Notes under the pieces: generated by a model
What the model was told of the DNA's origin: nothing
The model's database searches: none
The model's input: only the letters and a program-made list of their open reading frames with translations
Part shown: positions 1 through 13,300 of the stretch, piece by piece
Layout: each line of letters starts with the position of its first letter
Position numbering within the stretch: the first letter of the stretch is position 1
Translations under genes and position numbers: made by a program
Source: Moringa oleifera
Lineage: Eukaryota > Streptophyta > Magnoliopsida > Brassicales > Moringaceae
NCBI GenBank assembly: GCA_021397835.1
Contig: JAJFZO010000191.1
Span: forward strand, 6,577,001 to 6,641,000
Direction of reading: 5' to 3'
DNA: 64,000 nucleotides

Positions 1-3000
1 TCTAGCATAGACTCATATATATAAATTATGTGGTAGACTGAAGAAGCCTTAAAAGGTAGAATGTGGGTATCTTCTTCTCATCAAATTAAATTGCTTGGTT
101 TGGATGTATTCTCTATTATATATCTCTGTCACAAAGGAGCAAAATGTTTCCTAAAGTTGGACATATACACGGTGCAGCTCTATAGATTATATTGTTGTCA
201 CAATTCAATGTGAATGTAAAGAAGAAAAGCTCCAAAACTAGTTCTCCAACTATTATGGCTTCATGTGCTTTGATCATTCGTTTGTTCACTATATGCTGGC
301 TCGTCTTTAATTTCTCGCCAACCATCATCCCTGTCGATTATGGCTAACCTTATTGTGGAGTGTGACTTTACACAGATGAATAAGACCTGATACGAGATGG
401 AAACACATGTTGATAGCAACTACTCAATTTGGATGGTGTTATTTCCACATCGGTGCCTCATGGAAATGTTTAACACCCAAACAGTTGGTCGTGCTTTCTG
501 TACAGTGCACAACTACAAATTATAAGCAAAGCAACCATCTCATTGCTAGATTTTTGTCTTCAAATATCCTTGTGATGTTAACTAATCGATGATCGACTGC
601 ATATTACGATGCGCACACACACACAATGTACATATTCTCATGTACATTTTCTATATGCCTCTGCTGTAGTGCTCAATTGATAGCCTGTGCCCCTTCGGAG
701 AGGACGCTGCTTCTGCAAGATATTGGATTCTTCAAGCTATTCAATCTAGAGCCCTTTCAATCTTTTTTACTTTATACATGTATACTTGGACTGCTAAATG
801 CCTGATGCACCAATAGCCTTAGTACGTACCTAGCAGCTGAACGACACAACGATCTTTCAATGTCATTGGGTACAAATTGTAATGGATGACCCAATATGAT
901 CTGGGAATAATTAATCACTTGATGCCCAATAAAAATTTGATAAAGGCATGAGAACGTACATGATTTATTAGCACCTGATTGGTGGTCACTTTTTTGTTGC
1001 AACATGTGAGCAGCAGTACTATATGTATCTTCCATTTGATTTTGGTTTCTATCATCATCTTAAAATTGAGCCAGACTGTCATGCATTATATTGTTCATTT
1101 GATTGTTAAGTTGACCAAAATGAAATTTGATTTGCCTATTTGAACGTCATTGTTGGCATAATTCATACGTGAGCAATGTTGAAGCTTGAGATTCATCAAG
1201 TGCCAAACAGTACTGTCATAAAAATTAAGCAGTTTTGTCAAGAATTATAAATATTGAAAATGAATCAGATTAATATAGCTGACTGTGTTTTAAAACATAA
1301 TTGTCAATAAAATATTAAAATTTAATATATGTAGTTAATTTTGAAAAGAAAATAACTATTAATAGAAAATTACTTATCCTCTACTGTTAAAAAGACAGGA
1401 ACAATAACACCCGTTAAATTATGGGTTCATCCACATTTGTCTTGCAACCGTTGATGAACTCTTTAAAAATGTTGGAGATCTATCCTCAGCCACTGGGACA
1501 AACGCCGAATTTTTAAAAAATCTTTACCCTCCATTGTTTAGAATCTACTTTTATCTTCAGTTCCTAAGGATAAAAATCATTTTTAACAGGTACAATAGAT
1601 ACATTAATTCCATTACAATTTTCTCACTTTAATTAGTTTTGCTTGTAAATGGCAGATTTCCCAAATCATATACCCTATAATTTTCAAGCGTATTTTGCTT
1701 GTTTTATTCATATTACACATACAAACATATGTAGAGATCTTCAATGCAGAAGTACTTGTAAACACCGAAGCAATTTTATGTTCAGACCATAAGCACTGAG
1801 CTAAAAAAGTGGTACCTTGCAGAATAGGCATGTATTAAGTGTTAAGCACAGTGACCTAGTTATGCAAGCTTAGTCTTTATGCATGATCATATAAGGGGGA
1901 AGTCCTATGAGTTTATGCAAGAAAATGAAAGTGGAGCCAAAAATGTATAGCGCGCATGCATGTTCACTGTCTTTTTTAAGGGAAGCTAGGGGGTTGCAGG
2001 CCATGCATATTCAAAAACAGGACATCAAAGGACAAGCACGGCACTGATTTACTGAGCAGACTTCACCACCCAAAACTGATATGTGCTCAGTGATCACCAA
2101 GTCAAAAGATTTTTAAGGGTACATTGACTTATAAATTATTCATGAACTAAGAACAGATCACACAGTTTAATTGATGTGTTTTCCTGGAGGTAAATTGAGC
2201 AAGATCATTATGAATTTTAGATGCAAACAAGGAAATTTTTGCAGCCTGGATATACGATCTCCGACAATGACACTCAGTGTACGCAGAAGAGGACAGGTCT
2301 TCACGTTGAATGATTTATAGCAAGCACTGAGTCAGGGCTAGGTGTCTTTCAGGTTATAGGAGGCCTGCCTCTCTACATGAGCTTTGAAGGGCATATATAT
2401 CTAGTTGGTAGGTTATCAGTTTGAATGAATCAAAAGCTGTTCAAAGTTCCCTCGTGAATGTCACTTTAATACTGTAGCCATTCACCATCATGATCAGAAG
2501 ATTAATCTGTTAAATTATGTATTGTATACATAAGATGCATAATGTTGTAACAGTAAGCATATTTCATAAGTTTTCCAGAATTTTCAGAAATAATAGGAAT
2601 TAACCAATTGTCATAATTAACTTTTGATTATGCAACATTAATATCACAAACCAATAAATCCCAAGATCAATTAATTTCATTACCAAGCATTTCTCCCAAT
2701 TATAATTAAATTCTCATTTTGAATTGGCAAAATAATATGGTTTTAACCTGGAAATTTCAACATTCATGACCAGAATTAAATTTTACAATTCATTACAGCA
2801 TATATGCGGTATGTAACATTTATCATCAATGCATGCATCGGACAACAACATATCCATGGTGACCCAGAGGATTGGAATGTCTAAAATTATGGTGATCCAA
2901 AGAAGGCGAGGCAAAAATATCTGCCACCCACCCATTTGAAAGGTATACACACGTATACTCAGCAGCATTAATGGATTAAATCTGAGTAATTTAAAGCATA

Positions 3001-4094
3001 GAGCATAGCTCACTAGCTAGGTCACATGTAAACAGGAGATACAGGAAATTAATAATCTCTTTGGAAATCTGAAATATTAATAAAAACAGAAGCACGCAAG
3101 GATGTCGCTTCGTGCATTGACCTGCTTAATTAATGTTATACAATAACTACGCACAAAAGAGTGATCTGATCAGTCATGCATTTCAATTCATTTGTGTGTA
3201 TTATATTTTTTGGCAATATTAATTGTAGGAATCAAGATTGAAATATATTCCGGATCGAGCTTGACGTTTGTCTTCAGATGTTGGGAGATGGAAGACAGAA
3301 GACAATTGACATTGTTACTCGACTCACATGCTTCTTTCATGTGCCCCATGGCATACGCTTTCATTTAGTTAATAGCCATACATCTCTTATTTGCTAACTC
3401 ATTGAACCACAAAGCCAATGACAGTTCAGAGGATCGGATCAAGTAAAATGAATTCTGTGTGGTTGAAACTGACGAAACGATGCAATTAAACTGAAAAACC
3501 ATGCAGGCCTGGATTGGGCCTGGAAGGGAGGAAATCAAAGCCTAAAATCTTTCCAGTACTCCACCCAAAAGGAGAGAAGTAACCGTCAAGATGATGGGCT
3601 GCTACCAGACAGCTCCTTGCTGGCACACCATATTCAAACCAGAAGTGCAATAAATAGTATTGTCCACCACAGTACAATCAACAATTACAGCCACCCGTTT
3701 CAATTTACCACTCTTTTCTATTCATTTGGTTGCCAGGCCCATATCATCAAATATGGATACGGCAACGTTGGCTGTATAGGTACACGATGCGAAACTCTAT
3801 GGCTTCGAAATATTCGAACAAGCTAATTTCTTTTTGCTTTTCTTTTTCTTTTTTATTGATTTGGTTAGTTTCAGAGTACTCAGGGAAGCCCAAAGAGCTG
3901 CTTTGGTCTATGTCAAAGAGAGCAGTCAACAAGTCAAATGACCATGAGAGATTGCAGCATGCCAGCTGGGCCGGCCTTGTGGCGAATTCTCATTGGTTAG
4001 CAAGAGATTGTTGGACATCATTGGGAGCCAGAAGCAAAAGACATACGGCACGGGAAATTGCGCACAAGGTTTAACAACACTGTATCTCTCTGTT
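1..4094. other. Gene-free left flank and protease upstream region
   Basis: No convincing gene, RNA gene or transposon domain is visible here. Open frames are short, lack family motifs and do not chain into spliced models. A short CA run lies near 612-625. The final kilobase is less AT-rich than the rest and should contain the promoter of the aspartic protease gene, but I see no clear TATA box at a fixed distance. Confidence 0.5.
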
Positions 4095-4210
4095 TATGTA
4101 CGGTATACTTCGAGGGGGAAAAAAAAAAGAAAAAAGAAAAATAAGGTACAGTCTTTCTGAATCCGAAAGCGCGTCCCCTCTCCCTCTTTACACCTCAGTA
4201 TCCCTCTCTG

Positions 4211-4211
<1 letters not shown>

Positions 4212-4246
<35 letters not shown>
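4212..4246 (+). repeat. (TC)n microsatellite in the 5' leader of the protease gene
   Basis: An almost pure pyrimidine TC run ends eight bases before the chosen ATG at 4255. TC-rich leader tracts are common just upstream of plant start codons. The tract happens to keep the reading frame open, which makes a spurious 53-codon N-terminal extension rich in alternating Ser-Leu possible. Confidence 0.85.
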
Positions 4247-4248
<2 letters not shown>

Positions 4249-4254
4249 CAAACA

Positions 4255-5643
4255 ATGGTGTCATCATCTTTCCTCCCTCTCCTCCTCCTGTTCTCCCTTA
4301 CAGATCTCTGCAGCACCCAAGGGGCATCAAACACCAATGCGACAAAATATCTAAAGCTCCCATTGCACCGTGTGACCCCATTTCCTTCACCAACCCAGGC
4401 TCTCTCTCTAGATACCAAACGCCTCTCTCTCCTGTTCTCCTCCTCATCTCTCCATAGCAAGAAACGAGAACATAAGCCGAACCTGAAATCTCCAGTGGTA
4501 TCGGGGGCATCAACCGGGTCGGGCCAGTACTTTGCCGAACTTAAGGTGGGGTCCCCGCCCCAGTCCCTCCTCCTCGTCGCCGACACCGGCAGCGATCTCG
4601 TCTGGGTTAAGTGTTCCGCCTGCAGGAACTGCTCGCTTCACTCCCCTGGCACCACATTCCTCGCTCGCCACTCCTCCACATTCTCTCCCATACATTGCTA
4701 TGACCGGCGGTGTCGTTTAGTGCCTCATCAAAGAAAGGCCCCTCCCTGCATCCACACCCTCCTTCACAGTCCCTGCCGATACGAGTACTCCTATGCCGAC
4801 GGGTCCCTCACCGCCGGTATCTTCTCTGCGGAAACGACGACATTGAAGACGAGCTCGGGAAAAGTAGCCAAACTGAAGAACCTCGCTTTCGGGTGCGGGT
4901 TTCGGATCTCAGGTCCGAGTGTCTCTGGTGCCAGCTTTAATGGGGCCCACGGGGTCATGGGCCTGGGTCGACGATCCATTTCGTTCTCCTCACAACTGGG
5001 TCGTCGATTTGGGAACAAGTTCTCGTATTGCCTCATGGACTATACGCTAGCACCGCCGCCAACTAGCTACCTCGTGATCGGCGGGGATCCAAATGACGGC
5101 GTTACCGGTAACCGTAGGATGACATTCACTCCTCTGCTGGTCAATCCTCTGTCCCCTACATTCTACTACATTGGGATCAAGAGCGTCACCGTGAACAACG
5201 TGAAATTACGTATTGACCCGTCAGTTTGGTCAGTCGACGAATCGGGTAACGGCGGCACGATCATCGATTCGGGGACCACCTTGACCTTCTTGGCAGAGCC
5301 GGCATACCGTCAGATTCTAACTGCATTTAAACAACTAGTTAGACTGCCGAGTTCCGCCGAGCCGACCCCGGGTTTCGACCTCTGCGTCAACGTAACGGGA
5401 GTGTCGAGACCGAGTTTGCCCAGGCTGAGATTCGAGTTTGCCGGCGGCGCGGTTTTTGCGCCTCCCCCGAGGAATTACTTCCTCGAAACGGAAGAGCGAG
5501 TGAAGTGCCTGGCGATTCAAGCAGTGAACCCAGGGGCCGGGTTCTCGGTGATTGGGAATCTAATGCAACAAGGGTTTTTGTTGGAGTTCGATAGGGACAG
5601 GTCGCTGCTCGGTTTTTCACGTCGTGGCTGCGCCCTACCATGA
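4255..5643 (+). CDS. Nepenthesin-type aspartic protease, secreted
   Basis: A single-exon gene of 462 residues in the A1 pepsin-like family, plant atypical (nepenthesin-like) group. Residues 1-22 form a hydrophobic signal peptide, followed by a propeptide to about residue 85. The first catalytic motif is DTGS (Asp110), the flap Tyr lies in YSYADGS (Tyr180), and the second catalytic motif is DSGT (Asp338). A cysteine-rich insert after the first motif (CSACRNC, HCYDRRC, PPC, SPC; residues 120-174) is typical of nepenthesin-like enzymes, and no plant-specific saposin insert is present. The C terminus reads GFSRRGCALP. The start at 4255 is preferred over an in-frame ATG at 4096 because the signal peptide begins there and the extension is only microsatellite-encoded. 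The predicted role is endopeptidase activity in the secretory pathway or cell wall; the substrate is unknown. It resembles Arabidopsis At3g25700 from memory, a neighbour of TMO5. Confidence 0.95.
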   Translation: MVSSSFLPLLLLFSLTDLCSTQGASNTNATKYLKLPLHRVTPFPSPTQALSLDTKRLSLLFSSSSLHSKKREHKPNLKSPVVSGASTGSGQYFAELKVGSPPQSLLLVADTGSDLVWVKCSACRNCSLHSPGTTFLARHSSTFSPIHCYDRRCRLVPHQRKAPPCIHTLLHSPCRYEYSYADGSLTAGIFSAETTTLKTSSGKVAKLKNLAFGCGFRISGPSVSGASFNGAHGVMGLGRRSISFSSQLGRRFGNKFSYCLMDYTLAPPPTSYLVIGGDPNDGVTGNRRMTFTPLLVNPLSPTFYYIGIKSVTVNNVKLRIDPSVWSVDESGNGGTIIDSGTTLTFLAEPAYRQILTAFKQLVRLPSSAEPTPGFDLCVNVTGVSRPSLPRLRFEFAGGAVFAPPPRNYFLETEERVKCLAIQAVNPGAGFSVIGNLMQQGFLLEFDRDRSLLGFSRRGCALP

Positions 5644-8280
5644 CAGCCAAAACAAACAGGCTGTGGACTCACTGGGTCGACCCGATTTGCATTTGAAGTT
5701 TCTCTTTTTTACGAAAATGGAATGATTAATTGTTGGCGAAACATATAGCGTAATTATTTGTTTTTGGACATTTGTGTGGATTTGATAATTACTATAGATG
5801 CTATGAATGGGTTTGTTCTTGTTATCCTCAGATACGGCCAAACGTGAAAAGAGCAAGTGATAGAGATGCTTTGATGCTTTTGGGTTTTTGGCTTTTTGGC
5901 TTTTGTTTGGAGTAGACAGGACAGTAGCATTAATTTCTGTCTTAATTGTCAAAATTGCTTTAATCTTGCCTGAATTAAAACTATAAAATTTATAATAGGA
6001 ATGAGCATTATTAAAGTCAGAAGATGAGGAATAGGTGCGTGGGCCTTAACGAATCCCCAATCATTTCTGAAAGAAAGGCATGAATACTGGAGAGAGAGAG
6101 CAGCTGAAAATGGTTGGAGCAGCCAGCTGTGAAGATGCGAGCATTGGCTGCTGCTTCACTTACTGCACTCACGAGTTTCTTTCTTTGTTCGTCTCGACCT
6201 GCTTCGCATTCACTGCACTCCACCTTTATCCTATCGACTTCTCCTGTTTCATTTTGTTCATATTTATTTACACTTCAATTTCACAAAGTAAATTAAGAAG
6301 AAATATCAAAGTTGCATGTAAGTTTGACTTCTGGTGAAATGTCCTGAAATAAACCCGAGCTCTGTTGCTTGTCATTGGCATCGTGGCCTTCTCAGATTTT
6401 GTAGACTGAAAGGAGTCATCACGTGAGGTGCCAACTTGGGCTTTGCTTCCAGTTACAAGGTCAACTCTGTTGATTTATAGCTCACTCTGTTGGCTGGCTT
6501 TGGGCTAAGTGCACTCCAATGGGCTTAATACCCATCAGTATTGGGTTTCTTAGTAGCCACTTTTCTTCTTTATGCTAACTCTAGCAGTTATACTTTTTGA
6601 TGTCCATCATGCAAGTAGTTTCTAAGCATGGTCTTCCATGGGTGTTTGACTTTTAACCATTTATGGCATATTTATTAATCAAAAGCAAAAAATTGAAATA
6701 AATTTATATTTTTAATTTATTTTTATTATAAAATAAGAGTAAAATTATATGGGTTCTATAATGAATTTGAGATTGAAGAATGAGAACAACAAATTTAAGC
6801 TATCATGGGTGGGTTGACACCTTCATTTTTTAATTTCATTAAATTATTATTCTACTTTTCATTATTCTACCTCCATATTTTCTATATTTATGATTTAAAA
6901 CTTATTTGATTGATAGATACATATTTATTGTCACTTATAATTATATTGATAGATAATATAAATTTATTATTTAAATTTCCAAAAAAAATAATATTTAATT
7001 TTTATTTTAAACATATTTTATAAAATTTTAACTAAGTAATATTTATTTATGTTTTTTAATATTATAATAATTATTAGAATATACAATATCATTTTTTAAT
7101 TAAAAATATATAAAATCTACTTAAAAATTATTTAAATAAATAGTAACAATTCATTTTGATTTTACGTCAAAATAAATACATAAATAATATTTTGATTTTA
7201 ATTTATTGAAATTAAGTAAACAATTTATTAAATTTTTACTATTTTAATTTTTGTACACTCAAATTTTTGTCTATTTCAATTATGAGTAAGTAAATATGTC
7301 ACTGCTGTGTTAATTGCAGAATTACTATCAATGTTTTAGAAATGAATGGAATAAGTTAAATTAAATCAATTGAATAAAAATTAAAATTTTAATTAATTAG
7401 TTTCATTGTTAAATAAGTGTCATTGTACCAAAAAGATTTTTTACATTTTATATTAAAATTACATTATCTGAAAGAATAATAAGTTATATTGTAGTCAAAT
7501 TATTTTTTAAAAAAATATAAAAATTTAAAAAAATCCTTTGACTTCTTGATATTTTAAAATTAATTTATATAGTATTTATTTTAATAATATATCAAAATAT
7601 TGTAATTATCCATTACTTCATCATAAGTAGACACTTAATTCAATTTCATCGGGAATTCCTTTATTTATTTTTTTCAATAATTGATTTAATTTTCAAAATA
7701 TTGCATAGAATGATTGCAGCTAGCATGCTTATACTATTACTTTAATCTATTTCCCTATTCTACATTCTTGCTTTGGACAAGCTTCATTATGTGCTAAACG
7801 TTTCTAGGAATATCTTTTAGAAAATTCATTATTCTATCAAATTAATGGTTATGCTTTATCAATCTACCCACTTTTTATAAAAATAACTTTAAAATATCAA
7901 TTATAATTTTTTTACTCTCTTCTTGCATTGTGAAATTAAATGTTCTTATAACATTAATGAAAAAAATAATAATAAAAAAAAATGCTGAGTTCGTGCAAGT
8001 TGTTTTCTCACTTGTTTTTGTATGTAGACATTATTTTTGCTATAAAAAAAAGTAATTTTGATGTTTGAATTCATTATTTTATTTCAAAATAATAATTTGG
8101 TGAGAAAATTTTATATTTAGTTTAATTTTTCAAAATATTAGAAAGTTTCTTCTACTATATAAAGTATAAATCTTGGGACTTCTTACTTGTTAATTTGATT
8201 ATATTTTAGGCATGTTTTTATTTTGAAAATACCTTGAAGACACGTTTATGTCAATCTTGACATAATATTGCATATAGCAC
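5644..8280. other. 3' flank of the protease gene and AT-rich intergenic DNA
   Basis: The protease 3' UTR probably occupies the first few hundred bases. From about 6660 the DNA becomes very AT-rich with stops in all frames. A 53-codon open frame from the ATG at 6135 begins with a hydrophobic Ala/Leu-rich stretch, but has no recognisable homology. No other gene is visible. Confidence 0.5.
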
Positions 8281-8640
8281 AGAATATCCATACTCCAATA
8301 TATTATCACATTTTTCACACTGATTTAGTACCACATTTTTTTGCCAAAATTTTTCACGAATTGTTGACATTTTTGCACCACATATGCACATTTTGCACCA
8401 AATTATTGAGCTATTTTCGCACTAAATTGATATCATAATTTTAGACAAAAATATTGTACTTTTATACCACTTCAATGTATATATTTTTGCACCAAATGAG
8501 TCAAGCACTTCCATACTACATTGTTAACCAAGTTTCACACCAAATAAGTGAAAGTCTTTCACACCATTTTGTTATCACATTTTCATACCATTTTGGTAAG
8601 TATTTTTGCACCTTTTTGCACTAAATTAAGCGATATTTTC
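8281..8640 (+). repeat. Degenerate short-repeat block, possible left subterminal repeats of a large DNA transposon
   Basis: About ten imperfect copies of a TTTTTGCACC / TTTCACACC-like motif recur every 25-45 bases. Examples start near 8371, 8390, 8483, 8551 and 8601. The same motif family occurs reverse-complemented at 19790-20420. Opposed clusters of short motifs are typical of the subterminal regions of CACTA and some other plant transposons. I did not find a terminal inverted repeat or target duplication outside this block. Confidence 0.45.
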
Positions 8641-10873
8641 ATGCTAGATTATTTACTTATCATCTTTATTATGATTCTAGGATGGTGACCACAAGTTGTA
8701 ATGACACATGATGTGATTTAGAAAGAATCAAAATGAAATTTGAATTATGTCGAAGGAAGCGTTAGAAAGTAGGAGATTTAGAGTTAAACTTGATTTGACT
8801 TATACTTAGTTGTTAAAAAGCATTCGATCATATTTTGAAATTAATTTTTTCAAGTTTCATACTCAATTGTATATAATGACTAACTCACATGAGAACTAAT
8901 TTAACTCGATTAGAGATAACATTTAACGATGTTAGTTTCACGTGACTTCATAAAAGTTAAATTCTACATACATTTATGGATTTGTTACCCTTAAATATTG
9001 GTCCGTTAACACATGAACACATAAGACATGGTGTAGATAATGCAAAGATGCTACAAGGTATTGTCATTTTAATTCTTGCATTGATAGCAATCAAGTCAAT
9101 AAAGCATCACATGCTTTGCATTCATATCCTCTATCAATGTCATAATTCTGTTATGGAGAACATATGTTAACATAAAACTTATCACTAAAATATAATTGCT
9201 AATTTGAATATGACTAATATTATAGATTATGATGTTAGATGTGAGTACCCCAAGTTCTCAACACTTAGAGGATTAAGGAACAAATCCATAACACTTTCTT
9301 TGAACTAACTCAGGAGAATTATGTTGATAATAATCAAAATTAAAATCAGACTTATGATTATTTGCACCATGTGCCTTTGTATACCAAAGAGCCAATTAAT
9401 GATAAAGCAAATAATTTTCATCGACCCATTAAAATCCTAAAGGTGATTGAATCAATATTTGTGAGATATCTACCGTTAGATTAGTGGCTTTTTCTTATGT
9501 CTTAACCAAAGGCAACTTTCTCTCAAACAAGAAAGAATTAACGTGGTTTTGGGCTTGTATGCCTTTTTTTTTCTCGAGATTTTGAGTTCAAAGTTATCAG
9601 ATACAATATATACATACATACATATATATATATATATACACACACATATATACATATATGCTAAACGTTGCTCACAAGAGAATACTAATCAATGTAAACT
9701 TCATATAGTTCAAATTCGAGATGAGTTATTCTATCAAATCAAAATAAGTTATTTGACTCATAATTTGCATGGTTGAATAGGCCATTTGAAAATGCCGTCA
9801 AGCTAGTGTTATGAAAGGGAGGTTATAGCTCAAAGATTGGGAAAAATGGCTACATGACAAAGCCAAAAGATGGTCATATGAAAGAGATGTATGCATTCAA
9901 ATTCTATATAGCAAAGCATGGAAGGCAAAAAAATATGGATTGTCCTTTAAATACAATGATCTAGTTGATCATGTCAAGAATAACCTTCATATTGTTATAT
10001 ATTATAACAATGTTATTAGGGCTAATTTGCATAAGCTAAAGTATCGATTATTTATTTAAAAAAATATTTTAAGAGTTATTTCCATGGGGTAATTGTTGGC
10101 AAGTAAGTATGTAAAGATTGGACAAGTAGCATTGGGATTATAATTCATATCTCTTGAAGCTTATCTAGGTTAAAGTATTATAGGAAGAAAATCACTATGG
10201 GATAATTACTATAATTATGTCTAAGTCAAACTTACCTTGAGGATAAAACATTATATATGTGTAATCAATCTACTTAGAGAAAGTTTGCAAAATATTGAAA
10301 GAGATTTTTTAAGAGCTAAGCTACGCTTTTATTTGGAGATTAAAAAACTAAAATTAAAGGAATTTTTCAGGAGAATAATCAACTTTTTTCGAGAGGAAAA
10401 CACGATTACACGTCAAAATGAGTTCAAGTAAAGTGTAGTCATATAAGTTAAGTGGATCTTGCATAATAGTATTCCATTAAGTATTACAACACTGATTGTG
10501 AAAATTGAAAAGGGAGTTTGAAAATTGTGTAAGAAAAAAATTATTATTTGTAAGAGCTTTGACTTAATGGATTATTCATCATCTAAGCATAGCTATATAG
10601 TTATAGGTTATTTAACTAAACCATGTAAAAATCTTGTATGTGTTATTTACATTTATGCTTTTATTTACCTTACTCATTAATCAAGTTACAATATAAGGAT
10701 AAATATGGATTTATCAATTGGTATTATAACAGGTCAGTAACATTTCTTTAGTGAAAGATCTTGACTGACATATTTATCTATTTTATAGGCAATGAAACTA
10801 TTAAGAGAAAAATGATCAATTCCATGACCATTATTATTAGACAATTTGAACTACTTTTATTAGAAGACTTGTA
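8641..10873. other. Decayed, unidentified repetitive DNA
   Basis: Several short open plus-strand stretches (8976-9170, 9543-9776, 9830-10030 and 10237-10431) have coding-like composition but no family motif I recognise, and they are separated by stops. They could be remnants of the transposase of the element suggested by the flanking subterminal repeats; this is inference only. An AT/AC microsatellite lies at 9606-9660. Confidence 0.35.
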
Positions 10874-11963
10874 TGTTGGCCTTAAATAGGCAATCTAAAA
10901 CGGAGGTGAATTAGGTATTTTAAAATTTTTTAGTTATAGTAAGATCTCAAACTTGTTTGCTTAGATTTAACAATCGCATAAAGATATATTTACAAATAAG
11001 AGGGCAAAATTTTAAGACAACTGTTAGAGAATGTAAACACAAAGTTTAATATGGTTCAGCCAACCCTTGCCTACCGTTATAATTTCAAACCATCCTTGAG
11101 GATTTTACTATTTCTCTTTGTTGAAGTACACCTTATCTATATCCCCAATCAAGATCTTACAAGGTTGATAAATCCTCTCACCAACTTACCCAATCTCACA
11201 AAGAAGAAAATAAGTACAACATGAACAGAAACTCTCTCTATGAGTAGATGTACACAAGTAAAGATTTAGATCTTACTCTCAACTGCTCAAGAAGATTTTT
11301 TAAAGATAATGAAATCAAAAGCCTTTGATTCGTGAGAGAAAGATGATTATGAGATCTAATAGTGTGAATAGATAAATTTCCAAGTATTTTCAAAGACCCT
11401 TTTATACCATCGCTTTAAAATATGATCGTTAGACACATTTTTGACCATTTGAAATTTAAAAATTTCACTAAAGTAATGGTACTGAGTCATGGAACAGTGG
11501 CATTAGCCAAACTGGCTATTAGACTTAGAAAACCATTTAGGTAACGGCAATGATCGAGATAATCAATTGCATGGTAAAACTTACTACTAGGTGATATTAC
11601 TGATCAAGGTAAAGACTTGAGGGATAACACATTCTATTGAGTGGTATCAATGACTCAGGTAATGATTTGAGTAATGGTACTAGTCAACGTTAGTCCTTGA
11701 CCTTCCTTTGCTTTGCCATAGGACTCTTTATAATTTGAAAACTTTATAAAATATGATTTCATTTTAATTCTTTTTATCATGCATGATAATGAAAACTATC
11801 TTGAACAAATCTAAAGAGATTTACATAACTTTTTAGATATCCTTTTTATCATCTCATCGTGTTCAACCTAAACTATAAATCTCATTTAAATATTAATTTT
11901 TAAGGATATTTATTATCATCAAAATAAGTCATTACATTTCAATCATGTGAGACTATGTGGTTT
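10874..11963 (-). repeat. 3' LTR of the copia element
   Basis: On the plus strand it begins TGTTGGCCTTAAATAGG, aligning with the start of the other LTR at 16511. Both share a GGTTCAG(C/T)CAA(C) block (11052 and 16701 regions) followed by related sequence. The outer border is clear; the inner border is blurred by mutation and set next to the purine tract. Confidence 0.8.
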
Positions 11964-12380
11964 CCCCCTTATTAATAATGCCCAACACTCCATCTAAGGT
12001 ACAAAGAATGTACAACTTAATGCATTTTAAGTTAATAGTTTTGAATAACTAATGTACCTTAATCATATCATTCTCAAAATAAGTAAGCATTTCAAGCATG
12101 ATAAATTAAGTCTTTGAACGCTTAGCTGCCATATGCAAAACCAAGTCAAATTTTTGAAAATGCTTTTCAAGATGCATTTTCATTTAGTCATGTCTAGAAG
12201 GTCAATCTTTCTTCCCTTTTTGACATTAATAAGAAGGGTATAATATAAAAAAAATGGTATTGTATATTCATTAAATCTTTAGGATAAGTAAAATTTATTT
12301 CAAGACCACAAGCATGAGAATCAATAAGTTTTAAACCATGGCTAAAACATCTTTTAAATTTTATAGTCTATATGAGAAGG

Positions 12381-13300
12381 TGCAGACACCTAATTTCACC
12401 TTGACTAGTTCATAAGATACTCTTTTGCTATTATTAAGATTAATAAAAAATAAAATATACAAATATATATTTTTTTTAAATAGTAAATTAAATAAATAAC
12501 AAAATAAAACCCAAATAAAAAGAAAGAAAAACAAAAAATGAAAACCAAAAACCAAAAATTAAAAATTAAAAAAATAATCAAAACAATTAAAAAAAACAAA
12601 ACTAAAGAAAAAAAAAGCACTACAAATGTGGTACCTACATGCATGCAGGTAAGGCAATTGCTGCACGGGGGTATCCATTAGATATAAGCAGCAATGTGCT
12701 GCCTTCATGTAGCTACTTACTACTTGCACAAAGCATTTTGTTGCTTACAGGCAATAGCTTATTACTTGCTCGCACTAACCCCATGTTGCTTGATACAAGC
12801 TTGTTGCCTGTAGGCAGGCAGTAGTTCTAAGTTGCATCTTAAGTTAATATGGGTTTATAAATACCCCTTTCTTTAGCCAAGTAATGAGAGGATTTTAGAG
12901 CAAGTGAGTAGTGGGTTTTGGAGAAAAAATGCAAAAGGTTAAAAAATTTTTTCGGTGCAAAAAAGCTCAGAAGAAAGGTTCCCGAATCAACATCATATGT
13001 TTTTGCAAAGAGTAAAATAACTTTCATTAAATTCATTTTTTTCTCACTATCACCCATTTCTCCATTCTTTTTTTTTTTTCACCAACACTTATTTATTTAT
13101 TTATTTATTTTGTTATTCATCTTATATACACATACTTTACATCCCAATTTTGGCATTTTCATTTACTTTGCATTTTCTCTTTAACATTGATTCAGATACT
13201 GTGTTAGTGATTTTATACTCTCTCACTTATGAATACAAGTACCTTTTTACTTTTATATTGAGTACGTAAAATATCATGCAAAATAAGCCAAATTAGTATG
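12381..13300 (+). mobile_element. Possible nested LTR-like insertion inside the copia element
   Basis: This block separates copia integrase sequence from the 3' LTR and is unlike either. It begins TGCAGACACCTAATTTCACC, close to the usual start of Tat/Ogre-type gypsy LTRs as I remember them. It includes an A-rich stretch, short CTT-GCTTG-type repeats (12640-12830), and a good TATA box (TTTATAAATACCCC near 12853) followed by a leader-like region. No coding domain, right border or target duplication could be fixed. It may be a solo LTR. Confidence 0.3.

Noticed and set aside
4096..4254. In-frame extension of the protease to an ATG at 4096
   Set aside because: The added residues come from an A-rich run and the TC microsatellite; the signal peptide starts at 4255.
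4188..5036. Long antisense and alternate-frame openings over the protease
   Set aside because: They are shadows of GC-rich coding sequence, rich in Arg/Gly/Pro, with no motifs.
8281..8640. CRISPR-like regular spacing of short repeats
   Set aside because: The words are degenerate and irregularly spaced, in a plant genome; subterminal transposon repeats fit better. The same applies to the 113 bp array, which has no spacers.
12619..12626. CACTACAA as a left CACTA terminus
   Set aside because: It lies deep inside the copia element, with no matching subterminal repeats or target copy.
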